Source: Myxococcales bacterium (lineage in GTDB: Bacteria; Myxococcota_A; Polyangia; Palsa-1104; JAEUJZ01). From it: a stretch of 64,000 bases of DNA. A model generated the notes under the pieces. The model was not told the DNA's origin. It did no database searches and saw only the letters and a list, made by a program, of their open reading frames with translations. Positions within the stretch are counted from its first letter, which is position 1. Every line of letters starts with the position of its first letter. The stretch spans positions 1 through 64,000 of the forward strand of contig JAEUJZ010000088.1 of NCBI GenBank assembly GCA_016794505.1, written 5' to 3'. Of this stretch, positions 8,486 through 17,854 are shown in pieces. Position numbers and translations under genes: made by a program.

Positions 8486-9337
8486 ATGCCGCGGCGTCAC
8501 CGGGTCTTGCCGCGCGATGGAGTCGCCCTAGTCAGCACCGATTTGCACGGCAACCTCGACGACTTCCTTGCGCTGTCGCGACGCTTTGAACAAGAGCGCG
8601 CCCGCTGTCCCGAGACGCACTGGGTGCAGCTTGGTGACCTCGTCCACGCCCCCGATGATCAGGCCCGATCCGAGCAGCCAGCGCTGTATGACTTTCCCGA
8701 CGGCTCGATGGCGATTGTCGACGGCTTCAGCGCACTTTTGGCGAAGCACCCGGAACATGTCCACTTCGTGCTCGGCAACCACGACTATGCGCACCTCGGC
8801 GGGCCGCACACCAGCAAGTTTCATCCAGATGAGGTGACGCACCTGGAAAGCCTGCTCAGCACCGAGCAGCGTGAGCGCATGCACCGCTTGTTTTACGGCG
8901 CGCTTCTGGCCGTGGTGGCGCCCTGCGGTGTGCTCTTGTGCCATGGCTCTCCCGACGAGACGCTCCGCGATATTCGCCTGCTCGATGGCATTCCTTTGCA
9001 TCAGGCCAGTACGACGCGGCAGCAAAGACGGCTGTTACAGACTGTGCTGTGCAGCTATGGCCAGACCGACGCGGTCAGCCGCGCCATGCTGGCCCAGGTC
9101 TCGCAGCATGGCGGCTGGGATCTGCGCCTGGTCATCCATGGCCACGACCGCGACGAGGCCGGCTTCTTCGTCGAGGGTAACCACCAGCTATGCCCCGTCC
9201 TGTTCGGCGCACCGCGACACAGCAAGCGCTTCGTCCGCTTGGATCTGGCGGCGCGCTATGACGACGTCCGCGCGCTGCGCGATGGCCACGAGCTTCTGCG
9301 GCTGCATGACGCCGATCACTCCGTCGCTGACGCGTGA
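8486..9337 (+). CDS. Calcineurin-like metallophosphoesterase
   Basis: 283 residues, ATG 8486 after GGAG. The binuclear-metal motifs appear in order: STDLHGN (~residues 17-23), GDLVHAPDD (~51-59), GNHDYAH (~97-103), CHGSPDE (~152-158) and HGHDRDE (~219-225). This is the PPP/ApaH-like arrangement (DxHG..GDxx..GNHD..H..HGH), although GDxVDRG is replaced by GDLVHAP. Likely a cytosolic serine/threonine or dinucleotide polyphosphate phosphatase; the substrate is unknown. The following small gene overlaps or abuts its stop codon, suggesting co-translation. Confidence 0.85.
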   Translation: MPRRHRVLPRDGVALVSTDLHGNLDDFLALSRRFEQERARCPETHWVQLGDLVHAPDDQARSEQPALYDFPDGSMAIVDGFSALLAKHPEHVHFVLGNHDYAHLGGPHTSKFHPDEVTHLESLLSTEQRERMHRLFYGALLAVVAPCGVLLCHGSPDETLRDIRLLDGIPLHQASTTRQQRRLLQTVLCSYGQTDAVSRAMLAQVSQHGGWDLRLVIHGHDRDEAGFFVEGNHQLCPVLFGAPRHSKRFVRLDLAARYDDVRALRDGHELLRLHDADHSVADA

Positions 9338-9384
9338 TCTCATTTTGCTTTTGGGCCCCGGTGACCTCGGGCACTCTTTACACT

Positions 9385-9732
9385 ATGTCGATGCACGAAC
9401 ACCCCACCGCCAAGTACCCGGTCGCGCAGCGCGTACACACCCAGGTCCTGGAATGGGCCGACGAGCTGGCTGCGTATCTCGGACGACCGGCAGACGAGAT
9501 CTCGAGCCGAGGCCTGTCCGCGTCGGACTTTCCCAACGGCCACCAGCTTGTCATCACCCTGATGGATGGCTCGACGGCGCGGTTTCGCCACGCCTTTTAC
9601 CTGATCCGCGAGAGCGAGCAGGCCCTGGCCGTCTTTACCGAGCACTGCGGCTACCACATCTTTCCCTTGCACGATGCCCAGATCGCGCGGCGCATCGAAC
9701 AGTCGCTGTACCCGCCTTCCGCCCGCGACTAA
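9385..9732 (+). CDS. Small hypothetical protein
   Basis: About 115 residues from ATG 9385 (MSMHEHPTAKYPVAQRVH). A GTG at 9334 overlaps the stop of the phosphoesterase by four bases and would add 17 hydrophobic residues, but has no RBS. Soluble, with one predicted helix-rich N-terminal half (VLEWADELAAYLGRPADEIS) and a strand-rich centre (HQLVITLMDGSTARFRHAFYLI). Family not recognised. The tight coupling suggests a function linked to the phosphoesterase. Confidence 0.6.
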   Translation: MSMHEHPTAKYPVAQRVHTQVLEWADELAAYLGRPADEISSRGLSASDFPNGHQLVITLMDGSTARFRHAFYLIRESEQALAVFTEHCGYHIFPLHDAQIARRIEQSLYPPSARD

Positions 9733-9859
9733 GCCACGCTGCCATCGACACGGCCGTTGCCGCCGTGCGTGCGAGTCTGGGCAGGCGCGGCAATGTGCGC
9801 AGGTCCGCCCGTTTTGTGCGCCCGTCGCGGACGGAACTGTTGCAGAATGAAGCGGAAGC

Positions 9860-12800
9860 ATGTTGAGGGTCAGGCTCGGTGGCTGGCAGATGTCTCCGAC
9901 GGTCCGGTCGGCGCTTGCGTCGGTCGGTGCCAGCCTGTGCCTGGGTCTTTTCAGCGGGCCTGGCTGCGGCGCCACCGAGAGCCTGCCTTCGACGCTGTCC
10001 TCGGCCACTGCGGCCCGTACCACGGCGGCAGCAGCCGGCTTGGATGCGCGACGCGTCTCGCTGCCGCCTTTGGCGCCGCTTGCCGGGGACCGCTTGCAGT
10101 ACCGCTTCTGCGATCACGCGGGTGAAGCGGTGCTGGATCTGCGTGATCCGACCCGCGCCGATGCCGCGCCCCAGCGCGAAGGCGACTCACCCACTCGCGA
10201 GCCTGCGTCGCTGCGCGAGCGGTTCTTGGCCTTTGACTCGCCGTACAAAATGGTCAGTCCCTATAGCGGGCTGCGCGGCGAGCCAGCCCTGCGCGTCATC
10301 GAGGTCGCCATCGCCGAGCCCGCCGTCGACAAGTACCCGAGAACGGCAGAAGCACAGGCCGCTCCCGCGGGCGAGTCCGCCCCGCGCTTCGACCCGGTAT
10401 GGAATCGCTATCGCGGCGTCTATGAGTCCAAGGTTGCGCTGTTTGCTCCGACGCCGTCTTGTTATCGCTATCGCCTGGCTCTGCCCGATTCGGGCCTCTT
10501 GACGTGGCACTACGCTGCGATTCCGCCCCAGCGGGGTTCCGACCGCGCCGCTCTGCCCGTCGAATTCAGCGTCCTTGTTGACGGTCAGCGGCTGTGGAGC
10601 GCCGTGGTCGGCAAGGGCAAGCCAGGCCCGCAGGCCGCTCCCGATGTCGCCCCCTCAGCACCGGGCCCCGCCGGGCACTGGCTGTCGGCGCGCGTCGAGA
10701 TCCCGCGCCGCCTGAACGGCGAAAGCGCAAGCAAGCGGTCCGCGCTGCACACCGTCTCGTTCTGCGCGGTCACAAGCAAGCCAGATGCCCCCAAAGCCAC
10801 AGCCGGCGATGCACCGCGTGAGTCGAATCCTCAGGTCAAGACCAGCGAGCCACCTGCGCCGCCCGTCGGGACAGCCGTCTGGGGCAGCCCCGAGCTGTGG
10901 TCCGTGGGCGAAGGCGCGGCGGGACCAAACGTCCTTCTGGTGCTGATCGATACGCTGCGCGCTGATGCCCTGTCGGCCATGCCACGGCTGTCGCAGCACG
11001 CGCAGCAAGGCGTCGCCTTTTCCCAGGCCATCACCGCCGCCACGTGGACCCGCCCGTCCCTGCTGGGCCTGCTCGGCGGCGACCTGGCCACATCCGTCGG
11101 TCAGAGCGCCGAAGAGATGATCCCCAGCGAGCGCGAACGCAAGCGCTTTTATGCCCTGGATCGTCGGCTGCTGCCGCGGGCGCTGCGCGATGCTGGGTAC
11201 AAAGTGGCGTCGATCGGCAACAACTTTTTCCTGCTGGGCTATCCCCAGATCGGCCTGAGCCTGGGCTTTGACGAGGTCGCCGATGTCCGCCATCCCGTCG
11301 AAGACACACCCGCAATCAGCCGCGCCGCGATCGCATTTTTGCAAGAGCAGGCCGGGCGTGGGCGCGCGTTTTTTCTGCAGCTTCACTATGACGCGCCGCA
11401 CTGGCCGTACACTCCGCCGCCCGAGCACCTAAAAGGCATCACCGACGATCAGGTGGCGCAGCTTATGGGCCTGCCCGAGTCCGAGCGCAAAGGCGCCAAG
11501 CTCGACGGCATGGCGCGGGCCTATCTGGGCGAGGCCGCGTACGCCGATGCGCAGCTTGGCCGCGTGCTCGACGAGCTAGACCGCCTGGGCCTGCGCGAGC
11601 GCACGCTGGTGCTGGTCGTCGGTGATCATGGCGAGGTCTTCGATCCGCGCCACAATCACTACGTCCCGTCGCTGAAGCAGCCGACGCTGTACCACCACGG
11701 CTGGTCGGCATACGACGAGATCCTGCGCGTGCCGCTGGTGATGAGCATGCCCAAGCGCTTGCCGCAAGGGGTGACCGTCTCGGCCCAGGTTCGCCTGACC
11801 GATGTCGCGCCGACGGTGCTTGAGCTGCTGGGCCTGAGCACCTGGCGCGCTGTTCTGCCTTCCGGTCCGCGCGGCGACGGACAGAGCCTGCTGCCCCTGG
11901 TCTTTGCCAGCCCACGGCCCGACAAGGGCCCGCCCCCCACCAGCGGAGCCGACCGCGAATCGCCTCCCGAGCCGCGCGGACTGGCCCGTCTGGACGACGA
12001 AGCGTACGGACGCCCGGCGTATGCCGAAGGCCAGAACATCCGCGCGCTGCGCCACGCTGGTTACCTGTACCTGCGGCGCGGCGATGCCCGCCTGCAGAAA
12101 GCCCAAGGCAACGACGGTGTCGGTCCGATGCTGCGCGTCGCGGAAGAGCTCTATGACCTGGTCGCTGATCCGTTGCAGCACAGCGACCTTTTGGCGTCGT
12201 TTGCAGGTGGTGGCAAAGGCAGCCCGCCCGAGCGAAATAGCGAGCGCAGCAGCGACCCCGCCAACGATCCCCGCCTGGGTCCGATTCTTCTGCGCCTGCG
12301 GGAAGAGTTCGCGCGCCACACGCCGCAGCCTCCCGAGCAGGGTCTGCCCTTGGTTCACCTGATGCTGGCGCCGGATGCGCGGGCGAACCACGTTCTGACC
12401 GGAGTCCTTTCGTCGAGCGACGCCGGGCTGTCCGTGCAGGGCGTGCGCAACGGCGAAGTGGTGCCGCGTGGACCCGGCCGCATCGAGCTTAAGCTGCGAC
12501 CGGGCGGTGTGGTCGACGTGCTGGTCGATCCCTCGGCACGCATCGAGCTTTTGCTTTCGCGCGATGGTCTGACGGTGGTGCCGCGCGAGCTCCTGCTGGG
12601 GCCCTTTTCGCTGCCGCTTCTGTCGGCTGTGGCGACACCAAGTAGCGACGGAAAACCCGCCAGCAGCGACGCAACACCGTCGCCCATCGTGTTGGAAGGT
12701 GCGCTGCTCGATCGCTTAAGCAGCTCGTACGCCCCGGTGCCCGGCGAGCGCGGCGAGATCCTTTTGTGGCGCGATCAGACGGCGCCCGGAGTGTCCGCAG

Positions 12801-12964
12801 CCAGCACCAGCGCGGCCTCGCCGCCGGGAAAGAGCGGCTCTGGCAGCGAAGTCGAGACGCTGATGCGCGACTGGGGCTATGCCCGTCCAAGCGCTCCTTC
12901 GGGCCCGGTCTCACCGACGGCACCAGCCGGCGCAAGCAGTCGCCCCAGCGACGGTGGCACGTAG
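9860..12964 (+). CDS. Alkaline-phosphatase-superfamily sulfatase-like protein, exported
   Basis: 1034 residues from ATG 9860; an in-frame ATG at 9890 (MSPTVRSALASVG) gives a more typical signal peptide ending in a lipoprotein-like SGPGC. The N-terminal ~340 residues are a variable beta-rich region. The catalytic domain starts at PNVLLVLIDTLRAD (~residue 353), continues through AATWTRPSLLGLLGG (~393-407), VGDHGE near 585-590 and HGWSAYDEILRVPLV near 613-627. The nucleophile position of C/S-x-P-x-R sulfatases is occupied by Thr397 and no Arg follows at the expected site, so formylglycine activation is unlikely; LtaS-like phosphotransferases use Thr here. The C-terminal ~300 residues are an extra beta domain. 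Its substrate, a sulfo- or phospho-ester on a glycan or lipid, is unknown. Confidence 0.8.
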   Translation: MLRVRLGGWQMSPTVRSALASVGASLCLGLFSGPGCGATESLPSTLSSATAARTTAAAAGLDARRVSLPPLAPLAGDRLQYRFCDHAGEAVLDLRDPTRADAAPQREGDSPTREPASLRERFLAFDSPYKMVSPYSGLRGEPALRVIEVAIAEPAVDKYPRTAEAQAAPAGESAPRFDPVWNRYRGVYESKVALFAPTPSCYRYRLALPDSGLLTWHYAAIPPQRGSDRAALPVEFSVLVDGQRLWSAVVGKGKPGPQAAPDVAPSAPGPAGHWLSARVEIPRRLNGESASKRSALHTVSFCAVTSKPDAPKATAGDAPRESNPQVKTSEPPAPPVGTAVWGSPELWSVGEGAAGPNVLLVLIDTLRADALSAMPRLSQHAQQGVAFSQAITAATWTRPSLLGLLGGDLATSVGQSAEEMIPSERERKRFYALDRRLLPRALRDAGYKVASIGNNFFLLGYPQIGLSLGFDEVADVRHPVEDTPAISRAAIAFLQEQAGRGRAFFLQLHYDAPHWPYTPPPEHLKGITDDQVAQLMGLPESERKGAKLDGMARAYLGEAAYADAQLGRVLDELDRLGLRERTLVLVVGDHGEVFDPRHNHYVPSLKQPTLYHHGWSAYDEILRVPLVMSMPKRLPQGVTVSAQVRLTDVAPTVLELLGLSTWRAVLPSGPRGDGQSLLPLVFASPRPDKGPPPTSGADRESPPEPRGLARLDDEAYGRPAYAEGQNIRALRHAGYLYLRRGDARLQKAQGNDGVGPMLRVAEELYDLVADPLQHSDLLASFAGGGKGSPPERNSERSSDPANDPRLGPILLRLREEFARHTPQPPEQGLPLVHLMLAPDARANHVLTGVLSSSDAGLSVQGVRNGEVVPRGPGRIELKLRPGGVVDVLVDPSARIELLLSRDGLTVVPRELLLGPFSLPLLSAVATPSSDGKPASSDATPSPIVLEGALLDRLSSSYAPVPGERGEILLWRDQTAPGVSAASTSAASPPGKSGSGSEVETLMRDWGYARPSAPSGPVSPTAPAGASSRPSDGGT

Positions 12965-13137
12965 AAGTTGGGAAAATCTTCTCGATTTACACGTATCTAC
13001 TGAGAGAGCGGCAACAGGCGCAGTGCCCTCGACTGCCGCTGGGTGGACCGTCGCGCCGCGGGCGGGGCCAGCCTGCATCCTGAGGGGCCGTGGATCTTGC
13101 GTCCCATGCGCGGGCTGGTTTGCGCTAAGAACAGCGC

Positions 13138-15489
13138 ATGCGAATCGCCTCTTGGGTGTGCTGTGTCGTGTCGATCGCGCTTGGCCTCACGGCCTGTAGT
13201 GATCCCCCTTCCGACTCTGGCCAGGAACCGCCCAGCGACGGAGGCAGCAGTGCCGATCTGTCGTCTGGGCCCCCGCCGGAAGGAGCCTGCCAGGCAAAGC
13301 CGCTGCCAACCGGCGAAGACGCCATGTGCAGCGTCAGCGTCGTCTATGCCCCGCAGGTGCCGGCCACGCAGGTGGCCATCGCAGGCGAGTGGAATGGCTG
13401 GATGCCGCAGTCGCTGGGGCCGCCGAATCTGGAAGGTCGCTATCAAGCCAACCTGCGTCTGGCCTCTGGTGTGTACGGCTACAAGATGGTCCTAAACGGC
13501 GGCGACTGGCGCTTGCACGAGCGCAACCCGTATCGCAAGTACGTCGGCGGTGTCGAGAACTCGGCCCTGCGCGTGCCGGACTGCACGAAGCCTCAGCTTG
13601 AGATCGTCCCGAACTGGCTGCTGGTCTCGCGCCCGCCCGTCGGCCCCAACGGCCGGGGTCAGTTCAAGATCCGCATTCGCACGATCGCCGGCACCGGCCA
13701 AAGCGCCGCGATCTGCACCGTGCAAAGCCGCCTGCGAAGGCCCGAGACGGTCTATACCTCCGACGCAGCGCTGCCGTCGCTGGCGCCGGCTGAGCTGACC
13801 ATCGCCCCGGACTACAAGAGCTTCGATGTTCAGCTGCAGAACCTGCCCGATGGCAAGTACACGCTGAGCCTGTCCGCGACGGTCGGGGGCCTGCCGACCG
13901 AGACGCTGCTCTTGCCGTTTTGGATCGAGGCCGAGACCTTCGCGCTGTCCGACACGCCGCTTTACATGGCCGTCACCGACCGCTTTTTGGACGGCGATGC
14001 CAAGAACAACAAGCCCGTTCCCGGCGTGGTTGCGGCTGCCAATTTTCAAGGGGGCGATCTGGCCGGTGTGACGCAAAAGATCGAGTCAGGGTACTTCGAC
14101 AAGCTGGGCGTACGCGCGCTGTGGCTGACGCCGTTTTACACGCAGCCCGACGGGGCCTTCAAAGATCAGAGCGGCAAGCACGACGTCGCGGCCTATCACG
14201 GGTACTGGCCGATCAAAGCGCGCGAGGTCGACCCTCGACTGGGCGGCAAGGCCGCGCTGCATCGCATGGTCGAAGCCGCTCATCGCCGAGGCATCCGCGT
14301 GCTGATGGATGCCGTCCTCAACCACGTCCACGATGGGCACGAGTACTTCACCGATGCCAGCAAGCGCGACTGGTTCCGCACCGGCTGCATCTGCGGCACC
14401 AGCGGCTGCGACTGGACGGCCAAGCGGCTTGAGTGCCTGTTTTCGCGCTACATGCCCGACATCGACTGGACGGTCACCGCCGCTTCCGAGCAGTTCATCG
14501 CCGACACGCTGTGGTGGCTGCAAGAGTTCGACTTGGACGGCTTGCGCATCGACGCGGTCAAGCACGTCGAGGATCTGGCCGTCATCAACCTGGGAACGCG
14601 CATCCGCGAGCGCTTCGAAAACGCCCGCACCCGCTATTACCTGATCGGCGAGACCGCGATGGGCTGGAACGAGGGCACCGTCAACGACAACCGCGAAAAC
14701 TACGACACCATCAAGCGCTATATGGGCGGCAACTCGCTCGATGGACAGTTCGACTTCGTGTGGTACCACGGCGTCGCCTATCGCGTGTTCGCGTATGAAG
14801 ACAAGCGCTACCTGCACCTCGACTACTGGACGCATGCCAGCGTCGATCAGTTCGGCCGCGCGGACATGGTGAATTACCTGGGCAGTCACGACACCAGTCG
14901 CTTCATCACGCAGGCGACATATCGTGACGCCAGCGGACCGTGGGCGCGCGACATCGCGTATCGCAAGTGGGCCGAAGAAGGCCTGCCGCAGCCGCCCCCC
15001 GACAACGAACCGTACGAGCGCCTGTGGCTGGGCATGCTGTCGCTGATGACGCTGCCCAAGACGCCGCTGCTTTACTACGGCGACGAATACGGCGAGCCAG
15101 GCGGCGGCGATCCCGACAACCGCCATGCCATGCGCTTTGACGCCGCGCTGTCGAGTCGCGAGACGCAGCAGCTTGCCTCGACGGCCTCGATCCTGCGAGC
15201 GCGAGCGGCGAGCCGAGGCCTGCGCCGCGGCGATCTAAAGACCGTGCTGCTCGGCGAAGATGTCTATGGCTATGCCCGCCTTGACCCGGACCCCAAGCAG
15301 GTCGCGCTGATCGTCGTGAACCGCTTGCGCAGCAACGAGACGCCGCTTGTGCCCTTGCCGCCCGAGCTTGGTTGGAAAGCCGGCACCAAGCTGCGCGATG
15401 CCCTGGGTGGCCCTGGTTATACCGTCAGCGGCACCGTGCTCAGCATCGGGGTGGCAGCGCGCTTTGCCGTGATCTTGGTCCCCGAATAG
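13138..15489 (+). CDS. GH13 alpha-amylase family lipoprotein with N-terminal glycogen-binding (CBM48-like) domain
   Basis: 783 residues. Signal peptide with lipobox GLTAC (Cys20), so probably membrane-anchored outside the cytoplasm. Residues ~65-140 fit CBM48/AMPK-type glycogen binding (VAIAGEWNGWMPQ..YGYKMVLNGGDWRLHERNP). An Ig-like linker follows, then the GH13 barrel from ~275. The four GH13 regions are visible: MDAVLNHVH, GLRIDAVKH (nucleophile Asp472), LIGETA (acid/base Glu505) and LGSHDTSR (Asp585). All catalytic residues are present, so it should be an active alpha-glucan hydrolase or transferase. The linkage specificity (amylase, pullulanase or cyclomaltodextrinase-like) is not determinable here. 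Confidence 0.9.
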   Translation: MRIASWVCCVVSIALGLTACSDPPSDSGQEPPSDGGSSADLSSGPPPEGACQAKPLPTGEDAMCSVSVVYAPQVPATQVAIAGEWNGWMPQSLGPPNLEGRYQANLRLASGVYGYKMVLNGGDWRLHERNPYRKYVGGVENSALRVPDCTKPQLEIVPNWLLVSRPPVGPNGRGQFKIRIRTIAGTGQSAAICTVQSRLRRPETVYTSDAALPSLAPAELTIAPDYKSFDVQLQNLPDGKYTLSLSATVGGLPTETLLLPFWIEAETFALSDTPLYMAVTDRFLDGDAKNNKPVPGVVAAANFQGGDLAGVTQKIESGYFDKLGVRALWLTPFYTQPDGAFKDQSGKHDVAAYHGYWPIKAREVDPRLGGKAALHRMVEAAHRRGIRVLMDAVLNHVHDGHEYFTDASKRDWFRTGCICGTSGCDWTAKRLECLFSRYMPDIDWTVTAASEQFIADTLWWLQEFDLDGLRIDAVKHVEDLAVINLGTRIRERFENARTRYYLIGETAMGWNEGTVNDNRENYDTIKRYMGGNSLDGQFDFVWYHGVAYRVFAYEDKRYLHLDYWTHASVDQFGRADMVNYLGSHDTSRFITQATYRDASGPWARDIAYRKWAEEGLPQPPPDNEPYERLWLGMLSLMTLPKTPLLYYGDEYGEPGGGDPDNRHAMRFDAALSSRETQQLASTASILRARAASRGLRRGDLKTVLLGEDVYGYARLDPDPKQVALIVVNRLRSNETPLVPLPPELGWKAGTKLRDALGGPGYTVSGTVLSIGVAARFAVILVPE

Positions 15490-15564
15490 CCACGCTGTGC
15501 GTCGCGTCACCGCCCGCCAAGCACCGCCCGCCCGCCTGCGCCGCAACACGAAAGCGACTCGGCG

Positions 15565-15583
15565 GCCCCGCGCGCCGCGGGGC
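15565..15583 (+). terminator. GC-rich hairpin after the GH13 gene
   Basis: A perfect 8-bp stem (gccccgcg / cgcggggc) around a 3-base loop, 76 bases after the GH13 stop and 86 before the next start. There is no T-run after it, so it may be a Rho-aided terminator or an RNA-stabilising stem. Confidence 0.35.
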
Positions 15584-15668
15584 TCGTGTCATGCCGTCAA
15601 CATTCCTACGCTCGTCTTGGCCGAAACTCGGCCATCATGGGCGAAGCTCGACGCACTGGAGACCCCCC

Positions 15669-16025
15669 ATGAGCCTGCTCGCCAACGCCTTTGTCGGCCT
15701 CGTTGCCCTGCTTCACACCTACTTCCTCATCCTTGAGATGTTTCTTTGGGACAAGCCGACGGGCCGCCGCGTCTTTGGCCTGACCGCCGAGATGGCCAGC
15801 GCCACCAAGACGCTGGCCGCCAACCAAGGCCTGTACAACGGTTTCCTGGTCGCGGGCTTGGTCTGGGGTCTTTTGCGCGGCGCCGAAGGCAAGGACCTCA
15901 AGCTGTTCTTCTTGGCCTGCGTCGTCGTCGCCGGAGTCTTCGGTGCAGCGACCGCCAACAAGCGCATCCTCTTTGTCCAGGCCCTGCCGGGGCTCATCGC
16001 CTTGGTGCTGACCTGGCTCAGCTAG
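15669..16025 (+). CDS. DUF1304 family integral membrane protein
   Basis: 118 residues from ATG 15669, with GGAG upstream (ctggagaccccccatg). Four predicted membrane helices. It carries the DUF1304 hallmarks: an N-terminal LLHTYFLILEMFLWDKP, then FGLTAEMASATKTLAANQG and LYNGFLVAGLVWGLL. The family is widespread in bacteria and uncharacterised. Longer ORFs starting upstream are shadows of the intergenic region. It is convergent with the anti-sigma gene, leaving only 35 bases between the stops. Confidence 0.85.
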   Translation: MSLLANAFVGLVALLHTYFLILEMFLWDKPTGRRVFGLTAEMASATKTLAANQGLYNGFLVAGLVWGLLRGAEGKDLKLFFLACVVVAGVFGAATANKRILFVQALPGLIALVLTWLS

Positions 16026-16060
16026 TCGCGCGTTCGCTCGCGGACTCGCTCGCCTCGGTC

Positions 16061-16354
16061 TTAGCGCGACCCGATCGCGGCCAGGATGCTCTGCACCAGC
16101 GGCTCGGGCAGCGCCAGCTCGCTGTCTAGTACGTCCTGTTCCTCGGCATCGGGGCGCAGCGCGGCTCGACTGATGCGCAGCGTCTTTCGGTACGTGTCCA
16201 GGTAGTGAACGCAGGACGGACAGACCGCCATGTGTCGCTCGAACTCGGCGCGCTCGTCGGCGGGCAGCGTCCCTTCGAGATAGTCGTAGATAAGGTCCAA
16301 AAGCTGCCGACACGTGATGTACGGGCGTGGGGTGGAGGGACTGGCTAGCGCCAT
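16061..16354 (-). CDS. Anti-sigma factor with zinc-binding (ZAS-like) domain
   Basis: 97 residues from ATG 16354, with AAGGAG about 8 bases upstream (ggaaggagcacaccatg). The N-terminal domain has CRQLLDLIYDYLEGTLP followed by HMAVCPSC, the H-x3-C-x2-C core of zinc anti-sigma domains. The C-terminal ~35 residues are acidic and there is no transmembrane segment, so this is a soluble anti-sigma of the ChrR/RsrA-like sort rather than a membrane sensor. It overlaps the end of the sigma gene by 10 bases and is surely co-translated with it. The cysteine cluster would allow redox or zinc sensing; the signal is inferred, not shown. Confidence 0.85.
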   Translation of the reverse strand: MALASPSTPRPYITCRQLLDLIYDYLEGTLPADERAEFERHMAVCPSCVHYLDTYRKTLRISRAALRPDAEEQDVLDSELALPEPLVQSILAAIGSR

Positions 16355-17121
16355 GGTGTGCTCCTTCCCGGCGCGCTGGCGGCCTCCGGGTCGCTCGTCG
16401 AGCCGGTCGTCGCTCGACTCGTCTGCCCGCTTGCACCCTCGCTCGACTCGACGAAAAGGGGAGCCAGCAGACCACGCAGAGCTTGGCGAGCGCGATGCAG
16501 CCGCACACGCAGCGCGCCTTCGCTGATGCCCAGCAGCAGCGCCGCTTCTGAGCTGTCGATCTCTTCGATATCGCGCAGCATGAGCACCGTGCGATACGCC
16601 TCGGGCAAGGTATCGATCGCCTGACGCACCTGCACCTGCGTGTGTCGAGCCAGAAGCTCGACATCGGCCCCCGCGCGCCAGGGCTGCGTCTCGATCTCTT
16701 GATGGCCATCGGGCAAAAAGCGCGGCAGCAGGTCCCCGATGGCCACCTCGCCATGCCGTCGCTGCGAGCGCAGGCGCATCAGAGCCTTGTTCACGACGAT
16801 GCGGTGCATCCACGTGCGCAGCTGTGCCTGGCCCGCAAAGCGATCGATGCCCTCAAAGACGGCGACGAACGACTCTTGCACCACGTCGGCGGCATCGGCC
16901 GGGCTTTGCAGATAGCGCCGCGCGATCTTCATGAGCTGGGCACCGCTCGATCGCACCAGCCGCTCAAACACGGCGGGATCGCGGCGACGCAGCCCAGCAA
17001 CCAGCTCCGCCTCGGCCCGCTGCTCGACCGAATCCGGCTCGGACCTAGCAGCCACACCCGCCGCTTGCGCGCCACCTGCGACGGAATCTGTCGACTGTTT
17101 CGACCCTTTGCCCGAAGTCAC
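16345..17121 (-). CDS. ECF-type RNA polymerase sigma factor
   Basis: 258 residues from GTG 17121; the first ~35 residues are low-complexity and a later start is possible. Region 2 is recognisable (DPAVFERLVRSSG..SPADAADVVQESFVAVFE..LRTWMHRIVVNKAL) and so is region 4 (LPEAYRTVLMLRDIEEIDSS..LLGISEGALRVRLHRAR). A linker of about 60 residues with polar sequence separates the two regions. The C-terminal ~40 residues are Ser/Thr/Ala-rich. It pairs with the overlapping zinc anti-sigma downstream. It diverges from the GNAT gene across 47 bases or less, so the two may share a regulatory region; autoregulation is typical for ECF pairs but no promoter was identified. Confidence 0.9.
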   Translation of the reverse strand: MTSGKGSKQSTDSVAGGAQAAGVAARSEPDSVEQRAEAELVAGLRRRDPAVFERLVRSSGAQLMKIARRYLQSPADAADVVQESFVAVFEGIDRFAGQAQLRTWMHRIVVNKALMRLRSQRRHGEVAIGDLLPRFLPDGHQEIETQPWRAGADVELLARHTQVQVRQAIDTLPEAYRTVLMLRDIEEIDSSEAALLLGISEGALRVRLHRARQALRGLLAPLFVESSEGASGQTSRATTGSTSDPEAASAPGRSTPWR

Positions 17122-17174
17122 AAGATTGTTGTATCACGTCGGGGAAGGTGCCATCGTCTGTGCGAGGGATGGCG

Positions 17175-17714
17175 ATGATCCTCGAAACCGAGCGCTTGTT
17201 CCTTGAGCCGATCACGCTAGAGCTAGTCGAAGCTGTGCTAGCCGGCGATCGCGTGCGCGCAGAAGCGCTGGCCCAAGCGAAGTTCCCGCGCGAGTGGCCC
17301 GGCCCCGCCGTCATCGAGCGCGCGTTCAAAGCGTATCCCGATGCGGTGCGCGCCGATCCCGCGACGCGACTGTGGGGCGACCGCCTGATGATCACCCGCC
17401 AAGGCGAGCGCCGCGTCATCGGCAGCGTCATCTTTCACGGCCGACCAGAAAACGGTGTCGCCGATGTTGGCTACGGTGTCGAGATCGACTCGCAAAGTCG
17501 GGGGTACGCCACCGAGGGCACGCTGGCCTGCGTCGAGTGGGCCCTGCGCCAGCCCGGCATCCGCGCCGTCCGCGCCACGACGTTCCAGTGGCACCGCGCC
17601 TCGGTCCGCGTCCTGGAAAAAGTCGGCATGCGCATCATCGGCAGCGAGGAACACGAGCTCCTGGGCGAGATGCTGGTCTTCGAGCGCGTCGACCCCCCGC
17701 CCAGCCGCCCGTAA
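17175..17714 (+). CDS. GNAT family N-acetyltransferase
   Basis: About 179 residues from ATG 17175 (MILETERLFLEPITLE); ATG 17169 or GTG 17148 are alternatives. The fold of RimJ/RimL-type GNATs is clear: TERLFLEPIT at the start, the IGSVIFHGRPENGVADVGYGVE strand pair, the acetyl-CoA pyrophosphate loop SRGYATEG (Q/R-x-x-G-x-A), and NxAS-like HRASVRVLEKVGM. This subgroup acetylates protein N-termini or small amines. It is transcribed divergently from the ECF sigma gene and might belong to its regulon. Substrate unknown. Confidence 0.88.
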   Translation: MILETERLFLEPITLELVEAVLAGDRVRAEALAQAKFPREWPGPAVIERAFKAYPDAVRADPATRLWGDRLMITRQGERRVIGSVIFHGRPENGVADVGYGVEIDSQSRGYATEGTLACVEWALRQPGIRAVRATTFQWHRASVRVLEKVGMRIIGSEEHELLGEMLVFERVDPPPSRP

Positions 17715-17833
17715 GTCCGCGTCCGCGTTGCCGCCGGACCCCGCAGTCCGTGGCCAGCCCCGAGTCGTTTTATGTTGATGAATAACAAACCGAATGATTT
17801 TGCATTAAATATGACTATTGACCCCTGTTAGCT
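17715..17833. other. AT-rich intergenic island
   Basis: Bases ~17768-17818 (ttttatgttgatgaataac and gattttgcattaaatatg) are far more A+T-rich than the surrounding genes. The region lies just upstream of the membrane-protein gene and is a plausible promoter or transfer scar; no clean -35/-10 pair could be fixed. Confidence 0.4.
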
Positions 17834-17854
17834 TTGACTGATAAACGCACGTCC

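Noticed and set aside
14086..15126. 346-codon open frame on the minus strand
   Set aside because: Antisense to the GH13 catalytic domain whose active-site residues are intact on the plus strand.
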